This document shows, one piece after another, positions 1 to 8,141 of a stretch of 64,000 nt of DNA. The notes under the pieces were generated by a model. That model worked only from the letters and a program-made list of their open reading frames with translations, searched no databases and was not told the DNA's origin. The stretch is from Hymenobacter ruricola (GTDB lineage: Bacteria > Bacteroidota > Bacteroidia > Cytophagales > Hymenobacteraceae). Location of the stretch: positions 1 through 64,000 of the forward strand of contig NZ_JADQDM010000007.1 of assembly GCF_015694525.1 (NCBI RefSeq), given 5' to 3'. The position numbers and the translations under genes were made by a program. The stretch's first letter is position 1. The number at the start of each line of letters is the position of its first letter.

Positions 1-460
1 GGTCGAGCGGGGTGGTTTCGATGTCCACTTCGTAGCCCAGTGGCTCGAAGAGGCGGCGCGGCCAGTCGGGGCCGGGCGCTGACACTACGGCCACTTTCAC
101 GGCTAGCGGCAGGGCCTGGGCGGGCAGGTCGGGCTTGTCTTTGCAGGTGCCGTTCATGGCCGTGCCGTAGGCTTTGCTCAGGGCCGCGCTCAAGAAGGAC
201 GAGGCCACGTAGGGCCGGTCGTTCACGTACTGCTCCAGGGCAAAGCCCTCGCCGGATGCGCCGCCCTTGCCGCGCACGAGGCCCACCGGGTCGAGGTCGA
301 GTAGCAGGGCGGCGGTGCAGCGCTCGGCGGTGGCTTCGGGGTAGAAGACGTGAGCCTGGCCGCCAGCTACTTCGATGCTTTGCAGGCGCGCGGGGTTCTT
401 GTGCAGCAGGTAGCCGAGGTCGGTGGCGGGCCGGTAGGTGGTGGAGATGGTGAGGAGCAT
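1..460 (-). CDS. hen1: 3'-terminal RNA ribose 2'-O-methyltransferase Hen1 (partial, N-terminal part)
   Basis: The 153 visible residues start at an ATG at 460 and run off the left edge, so the C-terminal methyltransferase domain is outside the window. What is visible matches the N-terminal domain of bacterial Hen1: an MLLTIS start, the stretch TDLGYLLHKNP near residue 14, HVFYPEA near 43 and LLLDLDPVGLVRGKGG near 57-72. In characterised bacterial systems Hen1 methylates the 2'-OH of a cleaved RNA 3' end before Pnkp seals the break, so the repaired RNA resists being cut again. A pnkp gene would be expected just beyond the left edge on the same strand; this is inference. No clear -7 box precedes the start. 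Confidence 0.88.
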   Translation of the reverse strand, partial: MLLTISTTYRPATDLGYLLHKNPARLQSIEVAGGQAHVFYPEATAERCTAALLLDLDPVGLVRGKGGASGEGFALEQYVNDRPYVASSFLSAALSKAYGTAMNGTCKDKPDLPAQALPLAVKVAVVSAPGPDWPRRLFEPLGYEVDIETTPLD

Positions 461-674
461 GGATTAGGTGCAAATAAGCGCCTAAAGCTACACCACAACC
501 GTGGTGGCTTGTCGCAGGCCGTGCTGCGAAGCAACACACTCAGGCGATGTTTAAGTGACGCCGCTTGAAGAACCGACTTTCCAATATTATTGAAAATAAT
601 TCTACCAATAACGCCATTTACATTCGCGCAGCGCTATATTTACTCAGCACCTTTTCCTTTCTCCATACGCTGCT

Positions 675-1799
675 ATGAAGCTCTTTTCCCGCACCATCTT
701 CCTGCTAGTATTGGGCCTGGCTACGGCTTGCGAGGCCCAGCCCACCAAATCCACCCCGCCCGCCAAAGCGCCCGCAGCCGCCCCAGCCGCGCGGCGCGCG
801 GCCGCGCCCGCCGCGCCCAAAACGCCGGCCTACGAGGTGCACGGCGTGCTCGACCCCGGCCTCAACAACATGGTGGCCTTTGCCTTCAAAGCGCCGTGGG
901 CCTGGAAAATACAGCAGTCGTTCACGCGCCTGTGGAACGGCTCGGCGCCCGTCAACCAGGTGTATTTTCGGCTGACTTCGCCTGATGGCCGCGAGATGTT
1001 CGAGTCGCTGCCCTCCAGCATCTACCACTTCAACGACGGCCCCACCAGCCGCAGCCTGCGCCAAACCAGCCTCTCGATGGGCCTGCAGCAGCCCAGCAAC
1101 CCCGGCGAGGCGGCGCCCGTGCCGCCGCTGGCCTACATCAAGCAGGCGTTGCTGCCGCAGCTGGCCCAGCGCGGCCTGCAGTTCCGGCCCACCGGCGAGC
1201 ACGCCGAGCCGCCGAAAGCCACTGGGCCCGGCAAGTCGACGGCCGGGGCCTACGTGGATGGCGTGCTGCCCAGCGGCCAGAAGGCGCGGGTGGCCTGCGG
1301 CATCAGCTACAGCACCACCAACATGAACGGCGAAACCTACACCACCTGGGAAGTGTCGCCCACGGTCACGCTCAGCGCCCGCGATTTGGCCGCCTGCTAC
1401 GCTTATACAAAGCTTGCTCTCAACTCTATCGTGCTAAACCCGGCCTGGCTGCAGCAAACCGCGCAGCTGGCCCGCAACGGATACCGCGCCAACGACGAAA
1501 TCACCCGCCGCACCGCCGAGCAGAACCGCGACTACCGCGAAAATCAGCGGCGCGTGAACGACGAGGTGACCCGCGACCGCAACCGCTCCACCGACCAGCG
1601 CAACGAAGCCTTCCGCGACGCGCTGGGCAACGAGGGCAAGTTCGACGACCCCACCACCGGCCAGCGCACCCAAACCACCGACCAGTACGCCCACGTCTAC
1701 AAAGACCGGCAGGGCAACGTATACGGCAGCCACACGCCCCTCGACGCCGGCCGCCTCGACTGGCAGGAGCTGCAGCGCGTGGAAACGCGGAATTACTGA
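675..1799 (+). CDS. Secreted or lipid-anchored protein of unknown function
   Basis: A 374-residue protein with an N-terminal export signal (MKLFSRTIFLLVLGLATACE). The cysteine at 19 could be a lipobox Cys, although Ala at -3 is unusual, so it may be a lipoprotein or a plain secreted protein. An Ala/Pro-rich linker spans residues 23-50. The middle (about 52-275) is globular and has no motif I recognise. The tail from about 290 is strongly charged (repeated R, N, D and E), which suggests a long helix or a disordered segment. The gene stands alone, with hen1 diverging on its left. The start ATG directly precedes the hydrophobic segment. I do not recognise a family. Confidence 0.75.
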   Translation: MKLFSRTIFLLVLGLATACEAQPTKSTPPAKAPAAAPAARRAAAPAAPKTPAYEVHGVLDPGLNNMVAFAFKAPWAWKIQQSFTRLWNGSAPVNQVYFRLTSPDGREMFESLPSSIYHFNDGPTSRSLRQTSLSMGLQQPSNPGEAAPVPPLAYIKQALLPQLAQRGLQFRPTGEHAEPPKATGPGKSTAGAYVDGVLPSGQKARVACGISYSTTNMNGETYTTWEVSPTVTLSARDLAACYAYTKLALNSIVLNPAWLQQTAQLARNGYRANDEITRRTAEQNRDYRENQRRVNDEVTRDRNRSTDQRNEAFRDALGNEGKFDDPTTGQRTQTTDQYAHVYKDRQGNVYGSHTPLDAGRLDWQELQRVETRNY

Positions 1800-1852
1800 G
1801 GACACAACAGTTGCGGAAGGGCCTTGGGGCTTTCCTAACCGGGGATGCGCAG

Positions 1853-1860
1853 TAGTTTTG
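1853..1860 (+). promoter_or_regulatory. Bacteroidota -7 box
   Basis: TAGTTTTG matches TAnnTTTG exactly. It lies 48 nt before the GTG at 1909 and overlaps an in-frame TTG at 1858. That argues the TTG is promoter DNA and the gene starts at 1909. No convincing -33 element is visible. Confidence 0.5.
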
Positions 1861-1908
1861 CGGACCGAAAAGCCGTTTCCGCTCCTCCTTTACCAGCGCT
1901 GTTTCCTC

Positions 1909-2547
1909 GTGCCTGATTCCGTTGCCCCTGCCGGCCCCACCGGGCCTTCCCTGAACGATTTCGCCAGCTTTTACCTCTACGGCCTCACCAACAACCCCTA
2001 CCAACAATCCACGGATGCGGAGAAGTTTGGCGAGCTGTACAACCTGGTCATCGGGGCGCACGGGGGCTTTAGCATCGCCAGCTCTTTTCACCCCTACCAG
2101 CTGGTGAACCCGGCCGGGGTGACGGTGTGGTACGCGGCCTACGCCCAGTTCTACGCCCAGCCCAACCGCATCGAGATGTTCGGCGAAATGACCCTGGAGC
2201 ACGCCCGGTTCGTGGTGACGCCGCCGGCCTCGTTTGCCGAGTACCACGTGTGGCCCGACACGCGCCTTACCCACGCCGAAAACCCGGTTTTCAGCCAGTA
2301 CATCCCCTTCGTGCTGCCGTTTTTGGTGCGTAAAGACCCGGCCGCCCTGCGCTGGGACGCCGAAGTATCGGCCGCAACTGACGACCGGGAGCGCCTCGGC
2401 TGGTACCACGACGCGGTGAACGAAGCCATCAAATTCGTGCAGCCCTCCCCTTCCTTCGTGCTCGGCTTTGAGGAATTCGACGAGCAGCGTCCAGAACTAG
2501 TTATTGAACGGTTTATGAGCTGCCGCGACATGCTCAAAGCTCTTTAA
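1909..2547 (+). CDS. Hypothetical protein
   Basis: A 212-residue soluble protein without signal peptide or membrane segment. I chose GTG at 1909 over the in-frame TTG at 1858 because the TTG falls inside a perfect -7 promoter box, and the extra residues it would add look unstructured. The protein is rich in aromatic residues (FYLYGLTNNPYQQ near 20-32, VTVWYAAYAQFYAQ near 76-89). I recognise no family or catalytic motif. It ends 19 nt before a palindrome shared with the convergent beta-glucosidase gene. Confidence 0.7.
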   Translation: MPDSVAPAGPTGPSLNDFASFYLYGLTNNPYQQSTDAEKFGELYNLVIGAHGGFSIASSFHPYQLVNPAGVTVWYAAYAQFYAQPNRIEMFGEMTLEHARFVVTPPASFAEYHVWPDTRLTHAENPVFSQYIPFVLPFLVRKDPAALRWDAEVSAATDDRERLGWYHDAVNEAIKFVQPSPSFVLGFEEFDEQRPELVIERFMSCRDMLKAL

Positions 2548-2566
2548 GCAATACGTTCGGGGCAAA

Positions 2567-2606
2567 AGGCCGGTCATGTCTCGGCTGCGCTCGACATGAC
2601 CGGCCT
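2567..2606. terminator. Palindrome between convergent genes, a trimmed copy of dispersed repeat family 1
   Basis: Perfect 14-bp arms (AGGCCGGTCATGTC and its complement) enclose a 12-nt loop TCGGCTGCGCTC. The loop and inner arm carry the signature of the longer family-1 hairpins found elsewhere in the window, so this looks like a shortened copy. It lies between two convergent genes and could end transcription on both strands, but it has no long T run. Confidence 0.55.
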
Positions 2607-2624
2607 CATCATCACGTAGGCCGC

Positions 2625-4082
2625 CTATTGCTGACGCGTAACAGCCGCCTGAACCCGCCCGTCCTCCAGCACACCGCCGCCCAGAAACTGCTGGTACCAG
2701 CGGCCCGAGTCTTTCATGGTGCGCTCCTGGGTTTCGTAGTCGACGTGAATGAGGCCGAAACGCGGGCCGTAGCCCTCGGCCCATTCAAAGTTGTCGGTCA
2801 GGCTCCAGGCGAAGTAGCCGCCCACGTCCACGCCCTCGCGCCGGGCCCGCAGCACCTGGCCGATGGCGGCCTGCAAATAGGCGCGTCGGGCGGGGTCCTG
2901 CACGCGGCCGTTGGCCACGGCATCGGGAAAGGCCGAGCCGCTTTCGGTTATCAGCAGCTGGGGCGCCTTTTTGTAGGCCGAAAACTGCTTCAGTATGTGG
3001 TAAATCGACTCCGGATAGACCTCCCAACCCATGTCGGTATAGGGCACGCCGCGTTGCCGGGCGGGCACCAGCGCGGCCCACTGCAGCGGCAGCCAGGGCG
3101 AAAACTTCACCACTTCGCGGGTGTAGTTCTGGATGCCCCAGAAGTCGAAATCGAAGGCCATGCGCTGCTCGTCGCCGGGTTTCTGGTAGCGTTCCAGCAG
3201 CCAGCGCAGGGCGGGCAGCTCGGCCGTGGGGTAGCCCAGGCCCAGGGTTGGCTCCACAAAAAAACGGTTCAAAATGGCATCGGCGCGGCGGGTGGCGGCT
3301 TCGTCGGCCGTGCCGGGCCGATGCGGCGTGAGGTAAGAGCACGAAAACGTGGTGCCGATGCGGGCCGAATCCGGCAGCAGGGCGCGCAAGGCGCGGCCGC
3401 CCTCGGCCTGGGCCAGCGTGGCGTGGTGGGCCGCCGCCAGAAACGCCCCCAGGTGCCGCCGCCCCGGCGCGTGGATGCCCAGCAGGTGCCCGGCGCCCAC
3501 AAACACCATGGGCTCGTTGAGCACGGCCCACTGCGGCACCCGGTCGCCGAGGCGGCGGGCCATGAGCTGGGCATACTCCGAAAACCAGCCCACGATGCTG
3601 CGGTTGGTCCAGCCGCCTTTGGCTTGCAGGGCGCTAGGCAGGTCCCAGTGGTAGAGCGTGAGCAGGGGGCGCAGGTCGCGCTCCAGGCACGCGTCCACCA
3701 ACCGGTCGTAGAAGTCAAGGCCGCGGCGGTTCACGGCGCCGGTGCCTTCGGGCAGCACCCGCGCCCACGCGGCCGAAAAGCGAAAATCGGTCAGGCCCAG
3801 AGCGCTGGCCAGGTCCAGGTCGGTCTCGTAGCGGCTGTAGAAATCGGCGGCCACGCGGCCGTGCTCGCCGCGCCGGATGGCCCCCTTGCGCCGCGTAAAA
3901 TCGTCCCAGATGCTGGGGCCCTTGCCCTGGTGCTGCCAGGCGCCCTCGGTCTGGTAAGCCGCCGCGGAGGCACCCCATTGGAAACCGGGGCCGAAGTCGA
4001 GCCGGGAAAACGGCAGCGGCGCGGTGGACGGAAAAAACGCCGGGGGCAGCGGCTCGTCGTAGCAGGGGGTCAGCTTCATCAT
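2625..4082 (-). CDS. Beta-glucosidase, glycoside hydrolase family 1
   Basis: A 485-residue protein of GH1 length, predicted to hydrolyse beta-linked glucosides or related disaccharides by a retaining mechanism. Visible hallmarks are the N-terminal FQWGASAAAYQTEGAW (about 34-49), YHWDLP (about 144), the acid/base glutamate in LNEP (E190) and the nucleophile glutamate in ITESGSAF (E380), plus the C-terminal YFAWSLTDNFEWAEGY. The usual ITENG reads ITESG. No signal peptide is seen, so it is probably cytoplasmic. An in-frame TTG at 4103 would overlap the upstream stop, but two adjacent ATGs at 4082 and 4079 fit the family start better. It follows a glycosyltransferase gene by 17 nt and the two may be co-transcribed. 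Confidence 0.92.
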   Translation of the reverse strand: MMKLTPCYDEPLPPAFFPSTAPLPFSRLDFGPGFQWGASAAAYQTEGAWQHQGKGPSIWDDFTRRKGAIRRGEHGRVAADFYSRYETDLDLASALGLTDFRFSAAWARVLPEGTGAVNRRGLDFYDRLVDACLERDLRPLLTLYHWDLPSALQAKGGWTNRSIVGWFSEYAQLMARRLGDRVPQWAVLNEPMVFVGAGHLLGIHAPGRRHLGAFLAAAHHATLAQAEGGRALRALLPDSARIGTTFSCSYLTPHRPGTADEAATRRADAILNRFFVEPTLGLGYPTAELPALRWLLERYQKPGDEQRMAFDFDFWGIQNYTREVVKFSPWLPLQWAALVPARQRGVPYTDMGWEVYPESIYHILKQFSAYKKAPQLLITESGSAFPDAVANGRVQDPARRAYLQAAIGQVLRARREGVDVGGYFAWSLTDNFEWAEGYGPRFGLIHVDYETQERTMKDSGRWYQQFLGGGVLEDGRVQAAVTRQQ

Positions 4083-4099
4083 GCGCGGGGCGCGGAAGG

Positions 4100-5143
4100 T
4101 CAAACGGAGAAATTCATTTCACGACCGGCCGCTCGTGTTTCCGGGCGGGGCAGTTGCTCGCGGAGCAGCTGGTCGAGCACCGCCGCGGTCTGGTCGGGGT
4201 AGTCAACGGGAATTGCCTCGTTCTGGTGCAGCCACTGGTCTATTTTGTCGAGGTTTTTGTCTTTAAAGTTTTTAATGACGGGCACGCCCATCGTGGCGAG
4301 GGCCGCGGCGTTGCACTGCTGCTCGTATTGCTGCTTCATGGGCATCACCAGCAGCTTCTTGCCCAGAAACAAGGCTTCGGCCGGGGTTTCAAAACCCGCG
4401 CCGCACAGCACGCCGGCCGCCCGGGCCAGGCTGTCGAGAAAAGCCGCGCCGCTCACCGGCCACACGCGCACGTTGCCATGAGTGGCGGGCCGCTGGCTGT
4501 GCTTGCTAAACACCTCCCAGCGCACGCTGCGGCTCAGGTATTGCAGGCGCTCCACCAAAATGGCCTCCTCATAAGCCGGCAAATACACCGTGTAGTGCCC
4601 TTGGTTCACGGGGTTCAGCTCGCGCACCTGCTGCCGAATGACGGGCGTGAAAACCCCCGGCGCATACGCCTGAAAATGAAAGCCGTACTGCGCCGTGCTC
4701 GGCGCGTAGTGCCTGAGCACAGCCCGCCCGGCCGGGTCCTCTTTGTCGGGCCGCGGCGCGGCCGGGTTTAGCACGGCGCTTTGGTGGCTGAGGGCCACGC
4801 AGGGCACCTCGCGCAGCTTGCAGGCCCAGCTGCTCACCGGCTCAAAGTCGCTGATGACCAAATCGTAGCTTTCCACCGGCAGGTGGCGCACCTCGTGCAG
4901 AAACGTGGCCGACTTGAATTGCCAGAACGTTTTTACGAAGTTGATGCCGCCCTTTTTGCCAAACAAAAAGCCCATGCCCTGGGCCCGGTGCTTCACCTCA
5001 AACGGCAGGGGCAAATCGGCCGGCGGGCCGCTCACCAGCACGTCGAGCTGCTCGCAGCGGGCCTGCAGCAGCGGCACTACGTCGAGGGCCCGGCTGAGGT
5101 GGCCGTTGCCGGTGCCCTGGATGGCGTAAAGAATTCGGGACAT
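4100..5143 (-). CDS. Glycosyltransferase-like protein of the MJ1255/VC2487 type
   Basis: A 347-residue protein starting MSRILYAIQGTGNGHLSRA. The glycine-rich GTGNGHLSRA loop is typical of GT-B fold enzymes of this family. The C-terminal half carries the donor-site pattern ARAAGVLCGAGFETPAEAL (about 255-273) followed by KKLLVMPMKQQYEQQCNA. It is probably cytosolic or membrane-peripheral and transfers a sugar to an unknown acceptor. I chose ATG at 5143 because the 14 residues upstream derive from a dispersed repeat. The beta-glucosidase gene follows 17 nt downstream, which suggests a shared role in glycoside turnover; the substrate cannot be read from sequence. Confidence 0.8.
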   Translation of the reverse strand: MSRILYAIQGTGNGHLSRALDVVPLLQARCEQLDVLVSGPPADLPLPFEVKHRAQGMGFLFGKKGGINFVKTFWQFKSATFLHEVRHLPVESYDLVISDFEPVSSWACKLREVPCVALSHQSAVLNPAAPRPDKEDPAGRAVLRHYAPSTAQYGFHFQAYAPGVFTPVIRQQVRELNPVNQGHYTVYLPAYEEAILVERLQYLSRSVRWEVFSKHSQRPATHGNVRVWPVSGAAFLDSLARAAGVLCGAGFETPAEALFLGKKLLVMPMKQQYEQQCNAAALATMGVPVIKNFKDKNLDKIDQWLHQNEAIPVDYPDQTAAVLDQLLREQLPRPETRAAGREMNFSV

Positions 5144-5159
5144 TGCTTCTATTTTAGCA

Positions 5160-5249
5160 CGTCCTGCTGAGCGCAGTCGAAGCATCTCTACCGGGAGAGC
5201 AAATAGTTACTGCTGCGGTAAAGCTGCTGCGGCTGCGCTGAGCAGGACG
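5160..5249. repeat. Dispersed hairpin repeat, family 1
   Basis: Inverted arms beginning CGTCCTGCTGAGCGCAGTCG and ending CTGCGCTGAGCAGGACG flank an A+T-richer loop. The copy is intergenic, between the phosphoesterase stop and the glycosyltransferase start. Other copies are at 18715, 30671, 34006, 37047 (split), 38368, 48464 and 54454. Confidence 0.85.
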
Positions 5250-5274
5250 CTCTTTCAATTTATTGTCAGGTACG

Positions 5275-6207
5275 TTACGCCTTAATCTTAAACTCTGCCA
5301 GCAGCCCCTCTAGCAACGCTGCCGGATTGGCATTGGCCAGCACTTCGGCGGCATCGGCCACCTCGGTTTCGGCCATTTGCTGCACGGCCGGGTCTTCATT
5401 ATAATAATAGAGTTGCCAGCCGGCTTCAGGGGTGTACTCCAGGGCGGTCAGGTTCTCAACCCAGTCGCCGGAATTGAGGTAGACCACCTCCCCTTTTTCG
5501 GTGGCGAGGGTTTTGATTTCGGGCTGGTGAATGTGTCCGCAGGCCACGTAGCGGTAGCCTTCGTCGGCGGCAATGGCGGCGGCGGTTTCCTCAAAGTTGC
5601 TCACGGCGGCCACGGCGGTTTTCACCCGCTCCTTCACCCGCTTGCTCAGCGCCACGCGGGGCCGGCCCAGCTTAGCCAGCAAGTAGTTGACGAAGCGGTT
5701 AAGCAGAATCAGCAGGTCGTAGCCCTGCCCGCCCAGCCGGGCCAGCCAGCGCGAGTGCCGCATGGTCAGGTCGAACACGTCGCCGTGAAACAGCCAGGTG
5801 CGGCCGTGCGGCAGGTCGAGCACCAGCTTGTTGTCCAGCCGAAAATGGCCCAGCTTCAGCCCGGCAAACTTGCGCAGCAGCTCGTCGTGGTTGCCGGTGA
5901 GGTAATGGATTCGGACGCCCTTGGCCGCCAGGCCCGCCAGGTAGCGCACCACCCGCATGTGGGCCGGCGGCCAGTAGTTTTTGCTGAACTGCCAGATGTC
6001 CACGATGTCGCCGTTCAGCACCAGCACCTGCGGCCGGATGCTCTTAAGGTAGCGCAGCAGCTCCGCGGCGTGACAGCCGTAGGTGCCCAGGTGCACGTCG
6101 CTAATCACGGCCACCTGCACCCGGCGCTTGCGGCGGAGTTTCGATTTTGCTGGCACTTCTACAGGAATTTGGCCCGGCCCGGGCATTTTGGTGGTAGCCT
6201 TGCTCAT
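5275..6207 (-). CDS. Calcineurin-like phosphoesterase, UDP-2,3-diacylglucosamine diphosphatase-like
   Basis: A 310-residue metallophosphoesterase. The dimetal motifs are in order: ISDVHLGTYG (about 43-52), LNGDIVDIWQ (about 71-80), YLTGNHDELLRK (about 113-124), FHGDVFD (about 149) and CGHIHQPE (about 233-240). This set and the spacing fit the LpxH-like group that removes UMP from UDP-diacylglucosamine in lipid A synthesis, but such proteins in Bacteroidota may act on other nucleotide-lipid pyrophosphates. The start ATG at 6207 overlaps the TGA of the small upstream gene (ATGA), so translation is probably coupled. Confidence 0.85.
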   Translation of the reverse strand: MSKATTKMPGPGQIPVEVPAKSKLRRKRRVQVAVISDVHLGTYGCHAAELLRYLKSIRPQVLVLNGDIVDIWQFSKNYWPPAHMRVVRYLAGLAAKGVRIHYLTGNHDELLRKFAGLKLGHFRLDNKLVLDLPHGRTWLFHGDVFDLTMRHSRWLARLGGQGYDLLILLNRFVNYLLAKLGRPRVALSKRVKERVKTAVAAVSNFEETAAAIAADEGYRYVACGHIHQPEIKTLATEKGEVVYLNSGDWVENLTALEYTPEAGWQLYYYNEDPAVQQMAETEVADAAEVLANANPAALLEGLLAEFKIKA

Positions 6208-6425
6208 GCCGCCGACGGGGTGAAGCGGCTGCCGCGGGCCGGGCCCGCACTGCGCCGGGGCCGCACGGCCGGCCCGGGCCGGCGGCTGGTGGCGCCCCCA
6301 AAGGCCGAGCGCAGGCTGCCCAGCGTGCGCAGCGCATACGCCGCCCACAGCGCCACCTGAAACAACTCGTACACGAGCCAGCGCCCCAAACGGCGCAGCC
6401 CCGAAATCAAAGCCGGAAAGTACAT
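6204..6425 (-). CDS. Small membrane protein translationally coupled to the phosphoesterase
   Basis: A 73-residue protein. An amphipathic or membrane segment covers about residues 1-40 (LVYELFQVALWAAYALRTLG at 17-36) and is followed by an Arg/Pro/Ser-rich basic tail. Its stop codon overlaps the phosphoesterase ATG by the ATGA arrangement, which supports real translation. It may anchor or recruit the phosphoesterase at the inner membrane; that is inference. I recognise no family. Confidence 0.5.
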   Translation of the reverse strand: MYFPALISGLRRLGRWLVYELFQVALWAAYALRTLGSLRSAFGGATSRRPGPAVRPRRSAGPARGSRFTPSAA

Positions 6426-6658
6426 GGCAGGACAATTGAAGGCGTGAAAATCCTGCTCTCAAAGTTCGGCCAATACTGTGAAGCCCTGATTACCGCCTGG
6501 TTACGCTTAAATCAAGCCTTGCCGGGCGCAGCGGCGCGTTGGGTACTGCATTCTTTTGTTTGGGAAGAATGGCCGCGCGTGCTGTTTATTTGTTGATTCA
6601 AGTATCTGAGATTCAGCAGTAATTTTCTTTTCCTTAGTTCTATTTGCACTCCCCCTTT

Positions 6659-7255
6659 ATGCCCACTTTTTCTCACTCGCTCCGTCGTTTTCTGCCGCTG
6701 GTTTTCTTTGGTTTGTGTGCCTTCGGCGCCGCGGCCCAGCCCACGGGCAAAGCCGCCAAGGGCCGCAAGCGCTACACCTTCGCCCAAAAGGACGCCGTGT
6801 CGCCCTACGTGCAAAACGTGACCAAAAACACCGACGAGGAGCAGGACGTCGACGGCTCTTTCACCCGCCTCGGCTACCGCTCCTACGCCGACATGCTCAC
6901 CGAAATCGAAGCCCTGCGCAAGCTCAAGGACTGGGCCGATACCACCTACCAGCGCCGCCTGGCCGCCATTCCGCCCGGGGGGGCGCTGCTGGTCACCGTG
7001 CATCGCCAGGGCCCCACGGGCGTGCAGCTGGCCAACCTCACGCTCACCGTCACCGACAAAGCCGGCAAGGAAGTCTTCGCCCAAACCCTGGCGCCCGGCA
7101 CCGGCCGCTTCATGGGCCGCGACCTCTACCAGGCCCAACGCCTCATCCCCTTCCCCAAAATGGACCCGCAGGAGCTGACCGTCAGCATCCGCGACGCCAA
7201 GCTCTACCAGACGTTTGACTACATCCTGACGCTGCCGCGGGCAACTGCTGAGTAA
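6659..7255 (+). CDS. Secreted protein of unknown function
   Basis: A 198-residue protein with a signal peptide (MPTFSHSLRRFLPLVFFGLC, then AFGAAAQ, cleavage likely near residue 27) and a basic segment GKAAKGRKR. The C-terminal half, from about residue 110, reads like a beta-rich domain (LLVTVHRQGPTGVQLANLTL, then DPQELTVSIRDAKLYQTFDY). I chose ATG at 6659 rather than the TTG at 6644 because it directly precedes the signal sequence. I do not recognise a family. Confidence 0.72.
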   Translation: MPTFSHSLRRFLPLVFFGLCAFGAAAQPTGKAAKGRKRYTFAQKDAVSPYVQNVTKNTDEEQDVDGSFTRLGYRSYADMLTEIEALRKLKDWADTTYQRRLAAIPPGGALLVTVHRQGPTGVQLANLTLTVTDKAGKEVFAQTLAPGTGRFMGRDLYQAQRLIPFPKMDPQELTVSIRDAKLYQTFDYILTLPRATAE

Positions 7256-7329
7256 GCAATTCCTTGCGGCTACCTTCGTCCGAGCGGGGCGGCATTCGCA
7301 GTTGCGGGTGCCGCCCGTTTTTTAGTCGA

Positions 7330-7842
7330 TTATTTCCGGAGCCGCGCCCACTGCACGGCCAGCACCGTCTTGGCGTCCTGCAGCGGCTCGGCCAGCAGCG
7401 CGTCCCAGGTGAAGTCCAGCATTTCGATGTTCTCGTTTTCTTCGGCCAGTCCGCCGCCCTGGCCGGTTTTGCGGCTCACTTCGGCGTAATACACGGTGAT
7501 GGCCTCCGCGCTGTTGCCCGGCGAGGGCCACATCTGCACGATTTCCTCCAACTGGTCCACCTCGTAGCCCAGCTCCTCGTGAATCTCGCGGCGCACGGCC
7601 GTTTCGGGGGCTTCGTTGCCGTCAATCATGCCGGCGGCTATCTCGGTGATTTCCGCTTCGGGGCCGATGCGGAACTGGCGGGTGAGGACGTACACCTGCC
7701 GGGCCGTGTCGTACACCAGGGCGGCCACGGCCTTGCCGGGCGCGAACTGCTCGCGCTTGAGTTGGTGCTCGCCGTCCTGCACGATGAGCTGGTTGACTTT
7801 GTAGTGGCCGTCGAAAACGCGGCTGCGTTGCACTATCTGCAT
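7330..7842 (-). CDS. Nudix hydrolase, ADP-ribose/GDP-mannose pyrophosphatase type
   Basis: A 170-residue cytosolic protein with a perfect Nudix box GX5EX7REUXEEXGU (GMIDGNE through REIHEELGY, about residues 77-99). The box binds the Mg2+ ions that catalyse hydrolysis of a nucleoside diphosphate linked to another group. The upstream segment YVLTRQFRIGPEAEITEIAA and overall length resemble the NudK/ADP-ribose pyrophosphatase branch; the exact substrate is not decided by sequence. Start ATG at 7842. The gene diverges from the RNA helicase transcript. Confidence 0.9.
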   Translation of the reverse strand: MQIVQRSRVFDGHYKVNQLIVQDGEHQLKREQFAPGKAVAALVYDTARQVYVLTRQFRIGPEAEITEIAAGMIDGNEAPETAVRREIHEELGYEVDQLEEIVQMWPSPGNSAEAITVYYAEVSRKTGQGGGLAEENENIEMLDFTWDALLAEPLQDAKTVLAVQWARLRK

Positions 7843-7860
7843 AGCGGAAGGGTTGTGTAG

Positions 7861-7868
7861 TATCTTTG
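7861..7868 (+). promoter_or_regulatory. Bacteroidota -7 box for the RNA helicase gene
   Basis: TATCTTTG matches TAnnTTTG exactly. It implies a transcript start near 7872 and a leader of about 270 nt before the helicase ATG at 8142. Confidence 0.5.
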
Positions 7869-8141
7869 TGAAACCAGGGCCGCCGTCGGAGCAGCCCGCT
7901 GCCCGGCCGCGTCGGGCAAAGCCCCGCGCCTCGGCTGCCTCCGCAAGTAAGCGCACCTCACCCCAATTTCTCTTCGTTCAGGGAATCGGACGGCCTCCGA
8001 CGAGCCGCCCAACCCCGCCCACGCCCGGCCCCGTCCGGCGTGGCCATGCCCGCCTGTGCCACACCGCAGGCTCAACCAATTTCTGCACAGCCCATTGGCT
8101 GCCAGCACCGTACCAAACTTTCGAGTACCACACCCCCACCT
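7869..8141 (+). other. Long 5' leader of the RhlE-like helicase gene
   Basis: No gene is supported here. The stretch is C-rich, especially near its end. An in-frame upstream extension from 8040 exists but looks like non-family sequence. Long leaders are common on cold-induced RNA helicase genes, so this may hold post-transcriptional control; no recognised riboswitch is seen. Confidence 0.4.

Noticed and set aside
1858..1908. TTG start at 1858 for the gene ending at 2547
   Set aside because: The TTG is part of a perfect TAGTTTTG promoter box, so the start at GTG 1909 is more likely.
4083..4103. TTG start giving a 4-bp overlap of beta-glucosidase with the glycosyltransferase stop
   Set aside because: Two ATGs just downstream fit the family N terminus; the overlap is probably chance.
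2628..4202. Long plus-strand frame opposite the beta-glucosidase, and similar antisense frames opposite other large genes
   Set aside because: They are shadows of G+C-rich coding sequence in the complementary frame, with no protein family features.
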